A stretch of DNA of 64,000 bases from contig NZ_SMDD01000004.1 of NCBI RefSeq assembly GCF_004343255.1, positions 62,001 through 126,000 on the forward strand, read 5' to 3'. The notes under the pieces are model-generated. The model saw only the letters and a list, made by a program, of their open reading frames with translations, was not told the DNA's origin and did no database searches. Source of the stretch: Laceyella sacchari (lineage in GTDB: Bacteria > Bacillota > Bacilli > Thermoactinomycetales > Thermoactinomycetaceae). The position numbers and the translations under genes were made by a program. This document shows, in pieces, positions 1-8,104 of this stretch. Within the stretch, counting starts at the first letter, position 1; each line of letters starts with the position of its first letter.

Positions 1-2
1 CT

Positions 3-89
3 GCCCAGAAACTAAATGAACAAACCAAGACTAAACTGCCACAAACGGGTGGAGCACCACAAGATGATCTTCCAGGAACTGACAAATAA
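3..89 (+). CDS. C-terminal tail of an unidentified gene upstream of cpaF (cut by window start)
   Basis: An open frame runs from the window edge to a TAA at 87-89. It encodes a hydrophilic Lys/Gln/Pro-rich tail that looks like a charged C-terminus. The next gene begins 56 bases later on the same strand, so this is probably the last part of the preceding gene of the Tad locus. In related loci that position is often held by a CpaE/TadZ-like ATPase, but nothing here proves it. The tail contains LPQTG but no hydrophobic segment or basic end follows, so it is not a sortase signal. The upstream sequence is needed to identify the gene. Confidence 0.5.
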   Translation, partial: AQKLNEQTKTKLPQTGGAPQDDLPGTDK

Positions 90-145
90 AAACGGTAATC
101 AGCTGATGTGTATAAATCAGTTGTATTGTGAAGAAGGGGTGGCCT

Positions 146-1519
146 ATGGCGATTTTTTCACAAAACCAACGATTGTCCAAGCATTTAAAACGACAGCGAG
201 TAAATGAAAAACAAAAACAAGTTCAACGATCAGTTGATGATAATCGAGTAAACCAGTTAGCGCAGCATTTTAAAGCGAGACTGCTAAGTGAGACAGACCT
301 TGAAAAATTGACGAAGATGCCGTCTGCAGAATTGCGTATTACACTGGACCGATTGGTGAGTCGTTATTTGGCGGAAGAGCAGGTCGTGTTGACCGGCCAA
401 GAGCGGAATCGGGTCATCAATCGGATCATTAACGAGTCCGTGGGCTTTGGTCCATTGGAAGCCTTGTTGGAAGATGAAGAGATCACCGAAATTATGGTGA
501 ATGGTCCTTATGAAGTGTTCTACGAGAAGAAGGGTAAATTGTATAAAACGGATATCCAATTTCGCGATGAAGAAGCGTTGCGCCATGTGATCGACCGAAT
601 TGTGGCACCGATCGGCCGCCGGATTGACGTCAGTTCGCCCATGGTGGATGCGCGCCTACCTGACGGAAGCCGTGTGAATGCAGTAATTCCCCCGATCAGC
701 TTGAAAGGATCGTTGCTTTCTATTCGTAAGTTTCGCAAAGACCCGATTCGGTTGGAGGACTTAATTTCATTTAACAGCATGACTCCGGATATGGCCAAAT
801 TCCTTACGAGTATGGTGAAAGCGAAGTTGAACATTATCATCTCTGGGGGTACGGGTAGCGGGAAAACGACCCTGCTGAATGCATTGGCGTGTTTCATTCC
901 AGAAGATGAACGGATTATCACCATTGAGGATATGGCGGAGCTCCGCATTCCGCATACGCATGTTGTCGGGATGGAAGCGCGTCCTGCCAACGTGGAAGGC
1001 AAAGGGGAAGTTTCGATTCGCCAGCTTGTACGGAACGCGTTGCGGATGCGTCCTGACCGGATCATCGTAGGGGAGGTTCGCGGTGCGGAGGCGTTTGACA
1101 TGCTACAAGCAATGAACACGGGTCATGAAGGCTCCATCACCACCGTACACGCCAACACCCCACAAGACGCTATGAGCCGCTTGGAGGGGATGGTCATGAT
1201 GTCGGGAATGGATTTGCCTTCTGAAATCATTCGCCAGTATATTGTCAGTGCGGTTGATTACATTGTGCAAATCGGACGGTTGCCAGATGGGCAGCGCAAG
1301 ATGTTAGCCATTGCAGAGATGCAGCAAAAGGAAGACGGTTCTGTCAAGATGATTGATATTTTCCGCTTTGTCCAGACCAATGTAGATAAAGACGGGAAGG
1401 TGGAAGGATACTTCGCACCAACTGGCTATTTACCTAGCTGCCTTGATCGTTTGCAAGCATATGGAGTGGGTGTGGATCAGAAGATCTTTCAGCCGAACCA
1501 GGCGGGAGTGAAGGAGTAA
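146..1519 (+). CDS. cpaF: CpaF/TadA-type pilus assembly and secretion ATPase
   Basis: Hexameric cytoplasmic ATPase that powers Tad/Flp pilus assembly or secretion. The protein is about 457 residues. Walker A GGTGSGKTT lies near residues 234-242. The Asp-box-like IITIEDMAELRI, Walker B RIIVGEVRGAEAF and the His box GSITTVHANTP follow in the order expected for type II/IV secretion ATPases. The frame is open from a GTG at 128, but ATG 146 is preferred because AAGGGGTGG sits at 134-142. The stop overlaps the tadB-like start (TAATG), indicating translational coupling. CpaF family membership is secure. Whether the machine builds a fibre or exports effectors is open. Confidence 0.93.
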   Translation: MAIFSQNQRLSKHLKRQRVNEKQKQVQRSVDDNRVNQLAQHFKARLLSETDLEKLTKMPSAELRITLDRLVSRYLAEEQVVLTGQERNRVINRIINESVGFGPLEALLEDEEITEIMVNGPYEVFYEKKGKLYKTDIQFRDEEALRHVIDRIVAPIGRRIDVSSPMVDARLPDGSRVNAVIPPISLKGSLLSIRKFRKDPIRLEDLISFNSMTPDMAKFLTSMVKAKLNIIISGGTGSGKTTLLNALACFIPEDERIITIEDMAELRIPHTHVVGMEARPANVEGKGEVSIRQLVRNALRMRPDRIIVGEVRGAEAFDMLQAMNTGHEGSITTVHANTPQDAMSRLEGMVMMSGMDLPSEIIRQYIVSAVDYIVQIGRLPDGQRKMLAIAEMQQKEDGSVKMIDIFRFVQTNVDKDGKVEGYFAPTGYLPSCLDRLQAYGVGVDQKIFQPNQAGVKE

Positions 1520-2442
1520 TGCTTATTGGGATTATAGGTGCGCTCGCAATCTTCAGCTTTTTAACTGCAGTATATTTTTGGACTCAAATGAAGTCCGCCC
1601 AACGACAGACGGAAGAGGTTTTGGAAAAATATGTAGGTTCCCCTTCGGAAATGGGATGGTCGGACCGTCTAGTAGAAAAATTGGATCAATATGAATGGGC
1701 CCAGAAGTTGGAACCGCAGTTGAAGCGGGCTAGTATTCAACTTCGACCATCAGAATATGCTGCAGTATTGTTCTTGATTGGTATGGGTGTGTTCTTTTTG
1801 CTAAACAAAGGGATGGATGCCCCTCCTTTGTTCAGTGTACTGATCCCCATTATTTTGGTTCCGCTTGGTTCGAAAATGATGATTAATTCCCGTAAATTCC
1901 TGTATGCACAAAAGATTGACAATCAGCTGTCGGAAGCCTGCCGCTTGTTAAGTAGCGGAGCAAGGGCGGGCTTATCTATTCCGCAAGGACTGGAATTAGT
2001 TGTCAAAGAGATGGATGGGCCAATTAAGGAAGAACTGGGAATCGTTGTACGCGAATTGCAATTGGGAAAAAACGTAGAAGTGGCGTTAAAGGATATGCTG
2101 AAGCGTGTAGAAACCAAAGATATTCAGGTTTTTATCAATGCTTTGGTTATTCAGCGTCGGGCTGGGGGAGATTTAGCTAGGGTGTTGAGTGAAATGGCTG
2201 CTACGATGGAAGAGAGGAAGATTATCCATAAGACAATTGACGCAACCGTAGCCCAAGCTCGATATTCTGCCTATCTTCTGCCTGTTGTCTCTATTCTAAT
2301 GGTGGTAATGATGAGTCAAATGATTGAAGGTTTTTTTGATTTTTTCACTACTGGCATTGGTATAGGGGTATTGGTGATATTTATTATTTTGCAAGTAGTT
2401 GGCTTTGTCCTAATCCGCAAAATTGCGGATATCAAAGTGTAG
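1519..2442 (+). CDS. tadB: TadB-like type II secretion F-family inner-membrane platform protein
   Basis: A 307-residue membrane protein with an N-terminal helix, two central hydrophobic segments near residues 75-115, a cytoplasmic T2SSF domain and two C-terminal helices. The T2SSF signature region includes LSEACRLLSSGARAGLSIPQ. TadB and TadC proteins form the platform that couples the CpaF motor to pilin extrusion. The start codon overlaps the end of cpaF and the tadC-like gene begins 12 bases after its stop, so the three genes form one operon. The TadB rather than TadC assignment rests mainly on gene order. Confidence 0.88.
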   Translation: MLIGIIGALAIFSFLTAVYFWTQMKSAQRQTEEVLEKYVGSPSEMGWSDRLVEKLDQYEWAQKLEPQLKRASIQLRPSEYAAVLFLIGMGVFFLLNKGMDAPPLFSVLIPIILVPLGSKMMINSRKFLYAQKIDNQLSEACRLLSSGARAGLSIPQGLELVVKEMDGPIKEELGIVVRELQLGKNVEVALKDMLKRVETKDIQVFINALVIQRRAGGDLARVLSEMAATMEERKIIHKTIDATVAQARYSAYLLPVVSILMVVMMSQMIEGFFDFFTTGIGIGVLVIFIILQVVGFVLIRKIADIKV

Positions 2443-2454
2443 GGGTAGGGAGCA

Positions 2455-3366
2455 ATGACCTTTTTCTTATATCTCTTGATCATTATGATATGGGGTTGTC
2501 TTGTGTTTGCAGCGACGTCTTTTTACTCCTATAAGAAGGCGTCAGAAGAAGTTAAGGGAAACTTAGATAACTTCATACCACCATGGAAAGTGATGCGCCG
2601 CAAATCAAGTAGGCGTGCCCTGCTGCATAAATGGATGGACAGTTTGGCTCCAACTGGAAAAAAGATTCAAATTTTGAGTGATCAGGCTGAGTTGGAAGAC
2701 AGCTTGATTAAGGCTGGGCATCCGTTTCAATTATCGGTGCACCGCATGCATGGTGCGAAAATGCTGGGTTTGTTTGCGGGGATTATTTTTGCAGTGCTGT
2801 TAAACGTGGTTGGACTGCCTTTTGCCCAATTGTCTTTTGTTATGCTGCCGATTTTGGGATTTTTGTCCCCGGTTTTGCTTGTGCGATATTTGGCTAAGAG
2901 GCGACAAGAGCAAGTCCGTTTGGAGCTTCCCGATTTTCTTGATATGATGAGCATCACATTGCAGGCTGGAATGGCAATGGACGACGCTATGGCCTATTAC
3001 GCCGAAGCGACCCGCGGTCCGTTGGGGGAAGAATTAAATCGTATGTTACAGGAGATTAAATTTGGTGTACAACGGGAAACAGCTTATAGGGGATTGATTA
3101 AAAGAACGGATTCGCCTGAGTTGGAGGCCTTGATTATGTCCCTCATTCAAGCTCATAACTTAGGGACACCGATTGCTCAAACTTTTACCCAACAAGCTGT
3201 TGAGATGCGTCGCATGCGTTCCGAGAAAGCCAAGGAAGCGGCAGGGAAAGCCGCGCCTAAAATTTCTCTGGTCAGTGGATTGGTGATTGCCCCTTCGATT
3301 ATGTTGTTAATGTTGGGTGCCATTATTTACAATGTTGTGGTCAAGAATTTGGCTAACTTATTTTAG
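2455..3366 (+). CDS. tadC: TadC-like type II secretion F-family platform protein
   Basis: A 303-residue membrane protein with a hydrophobic N-terminal helix, two adjacent helices around residues 100-150, a cytoplasmic T2SSF domain containing LPDFLDMMSITLQAGMAMDD, and a C-terminal helix (ISLVSGLVIAPSIMLLMLGA). It is the second half of the TadBC pair that forms the inner-membrane platform. ATG 2455 is preceded by GGGGTAGGGAG. The length and layout are normal for the family, and its place directly after a TadB-like gene supports the assignment. Confidence 0.88.
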   Translation: MTFFLYLLIIMIWGCLVFAATSFYSYKKASEEVKGNLDNFIPPWKVMRRKSSRRALLHKWMDSLAPTGKKIQILSDQAELEDSLIKAGHPFQLSVHRMHGAKMLGLFAGIIFAVLLNVVGLPFAQLSFVMLPILGFLSPVLLVRYLAKRRQEQVRLELPDFLDMMSITLQAGMAMDDAMAYYAEATRGPLGEELNRMLQEIKFGVQRETAYRGLIKRTDSPELEALIMSLIQAHNLGTPIAQTFTQQAVEMRRMRSEKAKEAAGKAAPKISLVSGLVIAPSIMLLMLGAIIYNVVVKNLANLF

Positions 3367-3472
3367 ATTTTCAAAGGAGGTGATGAATAGGCAGTCGACG
3401 AAAAATGTGGTATCAACTGTAAACTGGTGTTGGGTTATCATTTATCTTTTATTATTTAAGGAGGATTTACTC

Positions 3473-3691
3473 ATGACTAAATTACAAGAGTGGAAATTGC
3501 GTTTGGCATCAGCAAAAGAGTTTTTTCCAAGACTCAGCAAAAAAGGTTCGCCAACAATGGAATATGTGATCATCATTGCGGTTGGTGCTGCATTTGCTGG
3601 TTTGTTGCTCACCATTTTTGCGGATGAAGAGGGTGGAATCACTAAGACGCTGAAAACGAAAGTTGAAGAGCAAATCAAAGGTAAGGAATAG
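3473..3691 (+). CDS. Flp-like small pilin with class III prepilin signal
   Basis: A 72-residue protein with a basic leader ending in KKG, then SPTMEYVIIIAVGAAFAGLL. The predicted cleavage is G25|S26, with Glu at mature position +5 (E30), the hallmark of prepilin-peptidase substrates. The mature form is a hydrophobic helix plus a short charged tail, typical of Flp major pilins. The frame extends upstream, but ATG 3473 has AAGGAGG at 3458-3464 and gives a pilin-length leader. A 15-bp inverted repeat follows the stop. Its helix and tail resemble the N-terminus of the 518-residue toxin-like protein at 11637-13193. No prepilin peptidase gene lies in the window. Confidence 0.82.
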   Translation: MTKLQEWKLRLASAKEFFPRLSKKGSPTMEYVIIIAVGAAFAGLLLTIFADEEGGITKTLKTKVEEQIKGKE

Positions 3692-3706
3692 AAGTTTTTT
3701 GCTTTG

Positions 3707-3738
3707 TTCGTTTGGCTATTTACAAATAGCCAAACGAA
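3707..3738 (+). terminator. Perfect 15-bp hairpin between the pilin and VWA lipoprotein genes
   Basis: The arms TTCGTTTGGCTATTT and AAATAGCCAAACGAA are exactly complementary around a 2-base loop. No T-tract follows, so it is more likely to protect the 3' end of the pilin mRNA or act as a partial terminator than to stop all transcription. The next gene's ribosome site begins about 10 bases further on. Confidence 0.6.
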
Positions 3739-3763
3739 TCCCTTTCTAAAAAGGAGGGTATTT

Positions 3764-5083
3764 ATGAAATTATTTAAGGCAGTATTGGCTTTGTTAGTAT
3801 TGCCAGTGTATTTGGTTGCGTGCAGTCAAGAAGAGCAAGCGGGAGCACCAAGTGAAGAGGTGAAGAAAAAACAAGAGTCAACACTGCCGCCAGTACCCAA
3901 AACACTGGAAGGATTGATGAGGCAAAATCCGGGTAAATATGCGGGAGACAAATACAATAAAGCCGCAGTAAACAAAGAACTAGATAAAATGCCTAAAGAA
4001 TATGCCAAAGACCCTGAAAAGGTTTATTCTTACATTAATCATCTTTTAGCCCAAAATTATCTGCCTTTGTACAACAGATTTCTTGCCTTTAATCCTAATT
4101 TCTCCGTAAACAATGCAACTCCCGATGGCAAAATAAAGATGCCGAAACTGGAAAAAATTAATGTAGAGATTGTACTAGATGCAAGTGGAAGCATGGCAGG
4201 GCAGGTAGCTGGTGGGCAGAAGATGGATCTGGCCAAGGAGGCGGTTCGCAGTTTTGCCTCTTCAATACCAAAAGAAGCAAAGGTTTCATTGCGCGTCTAT
4301 GGCCACAAAGGAAGCAACCAGCCGAAAGACAAACAACTTTCTTGTCAAAGCAGTGAACTTGTCTATCCTCTAAATACATATGATCAAGCGCAATTTGAAT
4401 CTGCACTTTCCAAGTTTAAGCCAACAGGTTATACACCACTTGCTAAAGGGATAGAAGAAGCACATAAAGACTTGGCCGATGCAAAAGGTGAAGGCGTGCG
4501 AAATGTGATTTATGTTGTGAGTGATGGCATAGAAACGTGTGGTGGAAATCCAGTAAAAGCTGCGCAACAATTAAAGGATTCCGGAATTAAACCCGTTATC
4601 AACATTGTTGGATTTGACGTGGATGATGCTGGACAAAAACAACTTCAGGAAGTAGCGGAAGCTGGAGGCGGTGTTTATAAATCAGTTTACTCAGCAAATG
4701 ATCTGAAAGAATATCTCCAAGCAGAAAAAGACCGCATAAAAAGTGAATGGGAAATGTGGGCTATAGACACCAAATTGGGAGCTTGGAGCGCTTGGGCAAA
4801 GAAACGTGAGGAGTTGGAGGAGGCTTATGGTAAGCTTACTGACTTAACTCCACCAGAAACAAAGCGGCTTTTTGAGGCAAATGATTACTTGCTTCAAAAA
4901 GGTCTAATCAACCAAGATATTAATACGGAGGTAACCAAGCTAATTCTTGAGCGTCAAAGAACCATCGAGGGAGAGCTAAATGATCGATATTTTGAGATTG
5001 GAGATGTTCTGGAGAGAGTAGAAAAACAGATTAAAGAGGATGCAGAAAAAACTTCTGATCGAAATATTTCAGACTTGGAGTAG
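3764..5083 (+). CDS. Secreted lipoprotein with von Willebrand factor type A domain
   Basis: A 439-residue protein with a lipoprotein signal: basic start, hydrophobic stretch and a LVAC lipobox with Cys near residue 20. A VWA domain follows a linker. The MIDAS motif DASGS starts at D139, a threonine lies in KPTGYTPLAKG, and the third metal loop is VVSDGIETCGG. The last 110 residues are charged and helical, possibly coiled coil. VWA modules are common in TadG proteins and in pilus tip adhesins, so a surface adhesion or assembly role is reasonable inference. ATG 3764 was chosen over the longer frame because AAAAAGGAGGG directly precedes it. The protein would sit on the outer face of the membrane. 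Confidence 0.85.
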   Translation: MKLFKAVLALLVLPVYLVACSQEEQAGAPSEEVKKKQESTLPPVPKTLEGLMRQNPGKYAGDKYNKAAVNKELDKMPKEYAKDPEKVYSYINHLLAQNYLPLYNRFLAFNPNFSVNNATPDGKIKMPKLEKINVEIVLDASGSMAGQVAGGQKMDLAKEAVRSFASSIPKEAKVSLRVYGHKGSNQPKDKQLSCQSSELVYPLNTYDQAQFESALSKFKPTGYTPLAKGIEEAHKDLADAKGEGVRNVIYVVSDGIETCGGNPVKAAQQLKDSGIKPVINIVGFDVDDAGQKQLQEVAEAGGGVYKSVYSANDLKEYLQAEKDRIKSEWEMWAIDTKLGAWSAWAKKREELEEAYGKLTDLTPPETKRLFEANDYLLQKGLINQDINTEVTKLILERQRTIEGELNDRYFEIGDVLERVEKQIKEDAEKTSDRNISDLE

Positions 5084-5091
5084 TATCGTAT

Positions 5092-5140
5092 GGGGGATCA
5101 AATATCGTGTGAGATAGTTGATTGGTATTTGATTCCCTTT
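5092..5140 (+). terminator. Possible terminator after the VWA gene
   Basis: GGGGATCAAATATC and GGTATTTGATTCCC form an imperfect stem with one bulge, followed by a T-rich stretch (TTTATCTTTG). It separates the first pilus genes from the hexapeptide-repeat gene. The bulge and the interrupted T-tract make it a weak call. Confidence 0.4.
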
Positions 5141-5278
5141 ATCTTTGATTGTTTGGTTTTGTTTTTTTAATAATCTGTCTATTTTTGTTAAGTGTATTGT
5201 CTAATACATTCAGTATGATTAAGTATAAATGGATTTTTAATGCGAGAATAAGAAAAACACTGCATGAAGGTGATTAGA

Positions 5279-6403
5279 ATGAATAAGAGGATGCGACAAA
5301 CGTTAAGCATGTTGCTATTAAGCGTAATTATCACTGTTTTGATATTACCGTTCATCCCTGTGTATGCCGATACAGCACCTTATGTTCCACCGGATCCATA
5401 TAAGGCTCCAGATCCATATAAGGCTCCAGATTCATATAAGGCTCCAGATTCATATAAGGCTCCAGATCCATATAAAGCTCCAGATTCATATAAGGTTCCA
5501 GATTCGTATAAAGCTCCTGATGTATATAAAGCGCCAGATCCATATAAAGCACCGGATTCATACCAAGTACCAGATCCTTATCAGGCACCAGACTTGTATC
5601 AACCCTCCGGATGGGAAGCTTACCTGAATCGTCTGTTGGATCCTTATGACGGTAAATATAAGAAAAAAAATATAATAAGCAAAATACGTTCAGCAATTCA
5701 TAAAGTTTATTTTAAATATCAAGTTTCATACAAAAAGGCGGGACATCGCCTTATTCCTCGGTATGATGCAAATGGAAAGTTAATCGGGTATAGATTTGAA
5801 GGTAAATTAGATACAAAAATGCAAAAATGGGCCAGTGGTTTGCGTCCGGAAAAAGTTGATGGACAAAAAATTTATAACCGTAATTTGCCTATTAAAAATC
5901 AGTTTAATAATTTTAAAGCTGCATGGAAGTTTAATTTAAGTTCTAAAGGTGGATGGGCATTAAGCGGACTGGCAGGTGTCATTACCGCCTCATTAGAGGG
6001 GCACGAAAAATGGCAAGACTGGACTGCGTCGGCCTTGGTTGAGACAGGAGTTGGCATGGCTACGTCGGCGGCAGGGTCAGCAATCGGATCCGCCCTGGCT
6101 GGAATGATAGCAAGTACCGCATTAGGGGCCTCGATGGGCTCTGCTGTTCCAATTGTAGGCACAATTATAGGGGCCGCTGTTGGCGTAGGTTTATACGCTT
6201 TGACAAATACTTCAGTAGGAATCAAGGTGAAGAACTGGGTAAAAGGTGGAGTTAAGCATGTAATTAACGCCATAACCCCAAATGGAGTGTCCAACACTAT
6301 CCAAAAAGGATATGAAAAGGCTAAAGAAACAGTGGGGAGTTGGGTAGACAAGGGTAAATCCGCTCTTTCATCTGCTAAAAACTTTGTGAAAGGTCTTTTC
6401 TAA
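5279..6403 (+). CDS. Secreted protein with PDxYKA hexapeptide repeats and glycine-zipper hydrophobic C-terminal half
   Basis: A 374-residue protein of unrecognised family. It has an N-terminal signal peptide ending near VYADTA, then twelve hexapeptides of the form PDPYKA/PDSYKA/PDPYQA (about residues 38-109), a basic middle region, and a Gly/Ala-rich hydrophobic stretch (about residues 250-310, for example GSAIGSALAGMIAS) resembling glycine-zipper or pore-forming segments. The tail is Lys-rich. ATG 5279 is preferred to ATG 5264 because GAAGGTGAT at 5266-5274 is correctly spaced for it. A decayed relative with the same repeats lies at 13843-15179. A secreted effector, wall-binding or membrane-active protein is possible. 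No function is assigned. Confidence 0.75.
   Translation: MNKRMRQTLSMLLLSVIITVLILPFIPVYADTAPYVPPDPYKAPDPYKAPDSYKAPDSYKAPDPYKAPDSYKVPDSYKAPDVYKAPDPYKAPDSYQVPDPYQAPDLYQPSGWEAYLNRLLDPYDGKYKKKNIISKIRSAIHKVYFKYQVSYKKAGHRLIPRYDANGKLIGYRFEGKLDTKMQKWASGLRPEKVDGQKIYNRNLPIKNQFNNFKAAWKFNLSSKGGWALSGLAGVITASLEGHEKWQDWTASALVETGVGMATSAAGSAIGSALAGMIASTALGASMGSAVPIVGTIIGAAVGVGLYALTNTSVGIKVKNWVKGGVKHVINAITPNGVSNTIQKGYEKAKETVGSWVDKGKSALSSAKNFVKGLF
5390..5605 (+). repeat. Twelve in-frame 18-bp repeats encoding PDxYxA hexapeptides
   Basis: Twelve tandem 18-base units, for example CCAGATCCATATAAGGCT, encode Pro-Asp-(Pro/Ser/Val/Leu)-Tyr-(Lys/Gln)-(Ala/Val/Pro). The Asp, Tyr and first Pro are invariant while DNA third positions vary, which points to selection on the protein. 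Tyr and Lys/Gln every six residues would give a regular extended surface suited to binding wall or to cross-linking. Confidence 0.9.
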
Positions 6404-6425
6404 TTGTTGAGGGGAGGAGCAAATA

Positions 6426-7031
6426 CTGGACAATCGTGGATTTTTTGATGAAAAGCACCAATTAAGAGAAGAATTCGTTGGGTTTTTTTATCAGATAAAC
6501 TATGTAACATTATTTATTTCTTTGTTTTCTTTTTTGGTGCCAACATTTTCTATGAGATTCTTCGTTTTGTATTTATTGCTAATGATATCCTGCTTTTATT
6601 GGAAATATGCTAGCAATCGCTATAAGTTGTATAAAAGTGTAAAATGGCGTGTTGGATCTTTATTAGCTCATATCGACCTGTCAACGATATTTGTCGGCAT
6701 TGTTTATTGGAGAGTTTCTGGAGAGAGATGGAGCATTGGACTGTTGCAATTGATCATGTTGTTTGTTGCTATAGGAATTGGTCATGGTTTCCGTGGCTGC
6801 ATCGCTCAGGAGCTTCGTAAACCCATGACAGGATGGGGGAAGTTGCTTTCATCAATTGGCATAGTCGGTGCGGGGAATGCCGCATTATTGTTTTACTTTT
6901 TATCGCGGTTTACGACAACAAATGTATTGGCTCTCGTTATGTACTCTTTAATGTTGGTTATTGTAGTCATTATTCATGCAATGTGGTTTTATGCTGATAC
7001 GTCTAATTTAATGCAAAAGAAAGTTGAATAG
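6426..7031 (+). CDS. Multi-pass membrane protein of unknown function in the pilus locus
   Basis: A protein of up to 201 residues with a short charged N-terminus and about five hydrophobic segments. No family is recognised. The frame is open from 6411. The only strong ribosome site, GGGGAGG at 6411-6417, lies 8 bases before a CTG at 6426. The conventional candidates, TTG 6522 and ATG 6552, have no Shine-Dalgarno and would remove the first membrane segment. I therefore mark CTG 6426 as the likely start, with ATG 6552 as the conservative alternative. It lies 22 bases after the repeat-protein gene, in the same direction. Confidence 0.6.
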   Translation: MDNRGFFDEKHQLREEFVGFFYQINYVTLFISLFSFLVPTFSMRFFVLYLLLMISCFYWKYASNRYKLYKSVKWRVGSLLAHIDLSTIFVGIVYWRVSGERWSIGLLQLIMLFVAIGIGHGFRGCIAQELRKPMTGWGKLLSSIGIVGAGNAALLFYFLSRFTTTNVLALVMYSLMLVIVVIIHAMWFYADTSNLMQKKVE

Positions 7032-7055
7032 TAGATTGAAATGGAGGTTTAATAT

Positions 7056-7403
7056 ATGGCAACCAAAATGTTGCAAGGGTTAGGAGCAGGTTTTGCTACT
7101 TCTATCCTGTTAGGCTATATTGTTGGGGCGACGGGACTCATTTTGAATGCAGCGGGTCCGATCATGTTAATGGTTTTAACATATATGGTGGCTGGTTGGG
7201 TTACAGGTCGTAATAATAAATATGCCTTGGTTAACGCTTGGTTTGTAGCATCTGTGATGTTTTTCATTAATACTTTTATATCAGTGAATGTTTTGGGTGA
7301 GATCAACATTCCGTTAATAGGACTGATTTTCGGTTGGATTTTTGCTATGCTTGGGGCTTGGATTGGTAAGAAAAATTCCACTTTGTCTCAAAAGGGAGTG
7401 TAG
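7056..7403 (+). CDS. Small four-helix membrane protein, unknown function
   Basis: A 115-residue protein with four predicted membrane segments and glycine-rich turns (GLGAGFATSILLGYIVGA near the start, GWIFAMLGAWIGKK near the end). It resembles small integral membrane proteins annotated as TIGR04086-like in Bacillota, but this match is from memory of layout only. ATG 7056 follows a good TGGAGG site. It lies 24 bases after the previous membrane-protein gene and 7 bases before the next. Confidence 0.65.
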   Translation: MATKMLQGLGAGFATSILLGYIVGATGLILNAAGPIMLMVLTYMVAGWVTGRNNKYALVNAWFVASVMFFINTFISVNVLGEINIPLIGLIFGWIFAMLGAWIGKKNSTLSQKGV

Positions 7404-7410
7404 GGCGGAC

Positions 7411-8100
7411 ATGATGTTTGAAAGTATGAAAGGTGTTTTTGCTTCTATGGGTGAAGCGTTTCAGTTTTATAAGGAACATTTCTCAAAAATTATGTTGATT
7501 GGGTTGACTATCTTATTTCCTTTTGGTTTTTTTCTTCTTATAGTTGAACAGTTTGCTTATATATATCCAGAAATGAGTTCACTATATCCTATGGTTCTCC
7601 CAGTTGTATTTTCTATAGGTCAATTGCCACTAATATATATCAGCCTTATGTTTATCAATGATGAAATATTTGAGACGAGTGATATGTTTCGTTTCTTTTT
7701 TAAAAAATTATCGACTGCCTATACAACTAGCCTCGTTTTTTTTGCTTTGGTAGCTTTGTTTGAATTTATTTCTGATTACTTATGGATTATAGGCGTATTT
7801 TTATCGATCTCTATACCTTATCTTGTTATTTTAAAAGAATATGAACCAATTGTATGTATTACTAAATCAGTAAAAATTGGCTTAGTTAAATGGATGCAAT
7901 TGCTTATTTTGCTCGCAAGCTTTTATTTGATTGGTTTGGGAATAAAAAGCGGGTTGTTTACGGGAATAGAGTTGTTGACAAAAGGTACCGCACCTGACGC
8001 GTTTCTGGTGATGGTTCAGTTGGTCATTGAAATATCGTTAATTCCGTTTGCTGTGTTTGTTTTGACCAAATGTTATTACAAATGGCTTGAAAAGGAGTAA
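7411..8100 (+). CDS. Multi-pass membrane protein, unknown function
   Basis: A 229-residue protein with about six hydrophobic segments and an amphipathic N-terminus (FESMKGVFASMGEAFQFYKE). The layout resembles DUF975 or glycerophosphodiester-phosphodiesterase-like membrane domains, but no diagnostic motif is visible. ATG 7411 is preferred over the longer frame because it follows AAAGGGAGTG and the upstream part lies inside the preceding gene. The next gene starts 4 bases after its stop. A role as an accessory of the pilus machine is inferred from position only. Confidence 0.65.
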   Translation: MMFESMKGVFASMGEAFQFYKEHFSKIMLIGLTILFPFGFFLLIVEQFAYIYPEMSSLYPMVLPVVFSIGQLPLIYISLMFINDEIFETSDMFRFFFKKLSTAYTTSLVFFALVALFEFISDYLWIIGVFLSISIPYLVILKEYEPIVCITKSVKIGLVKWMQLLILLASFYLIGLGIKSGLFTGIELLTKGTAPDAFLVMVQLVIEISLIPFAVFVLTKCYYKWLEKE

Positions 8101-8104
8101 AAAA

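Noticed and set aside
36-50. LPQTG in the tail of the partial first gene, as a sortase signal
   Set aside because: No hydrophobic segment or basic tail follows before the stop codon.
16-207. 63-residue ORF at the window start
   Set aside because: It overlaps the true cpaF start and ribosome site, has no ribosome site of its own and no recognisable features.
5390-5605. CRISPR-like array
   Set aside because: The units are 18-base in-frame codon repeats without spacers and lie inside a gene.
5352-5696. Leftward 114-residue ORF across the hexapeptide repeats
   Set aside because: It is the mirror of the repeat coding sequence and has no ribosome site.
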